Assembly (NCBI RefSeq): GCF_900005615.1 | Contig: NZ_LN832559.1 | Span: 338,836-402,835, forward strand | Direction of reading: 5' to 3' | DNA from: Paracoccus aminovorans | GTDB lineage: Bacteria; Pseudomonadota; Alphaproteobacteria; Rhodobacterales; Rhodobacteraceae | DNA length: 64,000 bases | Shown: positions 62,851-64,000 of the stretch, in pieces | How positions within the stretch are numbered: position 1 is the stretch's first letter | How the letters are laid out: each line of letters begins with the position of its first letter | The notes under the pieces: model-generated | Database searches by the model: none | The model's input: only the letters and a program-made list of their open reading frames with translations | Told to the model about the DNA's origin: nothing | Translations under genes and position numbers: made by a program

Positions 62851-64000
62851 TCAGGTCTCGGCCATCCGGTGCGAGAGTTCCGGCGCGATCAGGGCCGAAG
62901 CCTCGGCCGAGGTCATCCCGGCATGCAGGAAGGGCACGTCGATCACCTCGACCGTCTCGGCATGGGCTGCCCACATCTCGGGGCGCAGGTCGCGCTCCTG
63001 GTGATCCAGCGCGGCGCGAAAATGCGTGACCGTGCCGGCATGGCGGCGGTGATGATGGCTGCGGATCAGCCGGTTGGTGGCGGTGACGGTGCGCACTACC
63101 CCGTCCAGCACCTGCTGCGGCAGCGCCCCCAGCGCGCTGTCGCCCTGGCGCAAAAAGGCCACGACCTTGTCGCGGGTATCGAGTTCGGGGTGACCCTCTG
63201 GGTCGTAGCCGGCGATGGCCAGCAGCGCGCGCAGCGCCGCGATGGGGTCGGGCTCGGGCTCGTTGCGCCAGGCGTCGGCGGGATAGCTGTCCAGCATGGC
63301 GACCACGCCCGGCGCGCGGCCCATCCCGGCCAGGATCACGGCGATTTCCTGCGCCAGGATGCCGCCGACCGACCAGCCGGCCAGATGCGCCGGCCCCTGC
63401 GGTGCCAGCTCGGCCACGCGGCGGGCATAGTCCCGGGCCAGCGCGGACAGGCTGCCGGGCATCGGCGTCGCCGGATCCAGCCCCGGGTGCTGCAGGCCAT
63501 AGACCCGGCGGGCGGGGGCGATGCGGCGGGCGAGGCCGCGATAGCCCCAGGCCAGGCCGCCGGCCGGGTGGATCAGGAACAGCGGCGGGGCATCGGGGTC
63601 GCCCTCGGCCAGCAGGATCACCGGGCCCAGCCCGTCGTCATGCGGCGCCTGCGCCTCCAGCGCGGCGGCCAGCGTGGCGAGGATCGGGTTCTCGAAGATG
63701 GTGCCCAGGCCGGGGTCGCGGCCGGTCTCGGCCTCCAGCGCCTGGGCCAGCCGCACGGCGGACAGCGAATCGCCGCCGAGGGCAAAGAAATCCGCCTCGG
63801 CCGGGGCGGGCGCGTCCAAGTGCAGGATCTCTGCAAAGAGCCGGGCCAGCAGCTGCTCGGCCGGGGTCTGCGCCGCCCGGCCCGCGGCGGCGAATTCCGG
63901 CGCCGGCAGCGCCTTGCGGTCCAGCTTGCCGTTCGAGGTGACGGGCAGGGCGTCCAGCGCCACCTCGGCCGCGGGCACCATATAGGCGGGCAAAGCGGCC
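62851..64000 (-). CDS. Non-ribosomal peptide synthetase, C-terminal part (5' end outside window)
   Basis: The frame is open to the edge of the window; about 383 residues are visible. In order: the end of an adenylation domain (LPAYMVP and the A10 motif NGKLDRKALP), a carrier domain with the phosphopantetheine serine in DFFALGGDSLSAVRL, and a type I thioesterase with GWSVGG (nucleophile), VAMLDSYP and a C-terminal His in LHAGMTS. This EntF-like end releases or cyclises a product. With the esterase and importer nearby it is most likely a siderophore synthetase; the product, for instance a parabactin-like catecholate, cannot be told from this part. Confidence 0.92.
   Translation of the reverse strand, partial: AALPAYMVPAAEVALDALPVTSNGKLDRKALPAPEFAAAGRAAQTPAEQLLARLFAEILHLDAPAPAEADFFALGGDSLSAVRLAQALEAETGRDPGLGTIFENPILATLAAALEAQAPHDDGLGPVILLAEGDPDAPPLFLIHPAGGLAWGYRGLARRIAPARRVYGLQHPGLDPATPMPGSLSALARDYARRVAELAPQGPAHLAGWSVGGILAQEIAVILAGMGRAPGVVAMLDSYPADAWRNEPEPDPIAALRALLAIAGYDPEGHPELDTRDKVVAFLRQGDSALGALPQQVLDGVVRTVTATNRLIRSHHHRRHAGTVTHFRAALDHQERDLRPEMWAAHAETVEVIDVPFLHAGMTSAEASALIAPELSHRMAET

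Overview
The window is a piece of a GC-rich alphaproteobacterial chromosome, most likely Paracoccus or a close Rhodobacteraceae relative. The reasons are the RegB/RegA redox pair followed by an HvrA/H-NS protein, a sulfolipid locus ordered sqdB-sqdD-sqdC, a PhyR-NepR-EcfG general stress response (GSR) locus, AddAB instead of RecBCD, and very strong G/C bias at third codon positions. Genes are dense, many overlap by 4 bases (ATGA, GTGA or TTGA), and I saw no rRNA, tRNA or CRISPR array.

Layout. 0-3.1 kb: the end of a catabolic operon read leftward (DapA-family lyase, aldehyde dehydrogenase, FAD oxidoreductase that runs off the edge). 3.4-6.3 kb: a 5'-truncated TetR gene abutting a nucleosidase gene, and a PAS protein with no kinase domain. 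6.4-8.9 kb: regB, and divergently regA and hvrA. 8.9-16.6 kb: housekeeping genes (HD hydrolase, secB, fxsA, Tim44-like, Smr, an esterase-like lipoprotein, hslVU, a glycosyltransferase-like gene). 16.6-26.2 kb: a probable operon read leftward, dapB, tsaE-amgK fusion, murU, addB, addA, trxA, which combines lysine/peptidoglycan supply, peptidoglycan recycling, tRNA modification and double-strand-break repair. 26.3-28.3 kb: rbfA, a secreted glycosidase-like protein, truB. 28.4-31.4 kb: exported metallo-hydrolase, RluA-type synthase, GFA protein, free-Met-R-sulfoxide reductase, small membrane protein. 31.5-35.0 kb: sqdBDC with a divergent, cysteine-containing Rrf2 regulator. 35.1-38.7 kb: aroE, coaE, dnaQ, yihY, SnoaL-like. 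38.7-42.2 kb: the GSR core (HisKA_2 kinase, ecfG, nepR, divergent phyR).

42.2-48.7 kb is the most accessory stretch: nitronate monooxygenase, aldo/keto reductase, a gene remnant behind a LexA-like box, a 1.05-kb IS5-family element, two L,D-transpeptidases, a CAP lipoprotein and a frameshifted GFA gene. 48.7-54.6 kb is a five-gene overlapping operon read leftward (hsp33, nudix, cca, ABC exporter, RNA methyltransferase). 54.8-57.2 kb holds rpe, a Kdo-transferase-like gene and a DUF1178 gene. 57.2-64 kb is a siderophore locus: ABC importer, periplasmic beta-propeller, siderophore esterase and the C-terminal end of a non-ribosomal peptide synthetase.

Most notable observations: (i) five copies of the 9-mer TGTGATCAC, all inside addA, addB and murU and none elsewhere in the window, four of them apparently kept by off-bias codons; (ii) a full-consensus GSR promoter in front of a 58-aa membrane protein gene, with weaker candidates at yihY, the metallo-hydrolase and sqdB; (iii) hairpins covering the hvrA ribosome binding site and one possible yihY start; (iv) an Rrf2 regulator facing the sulfolipid genes.
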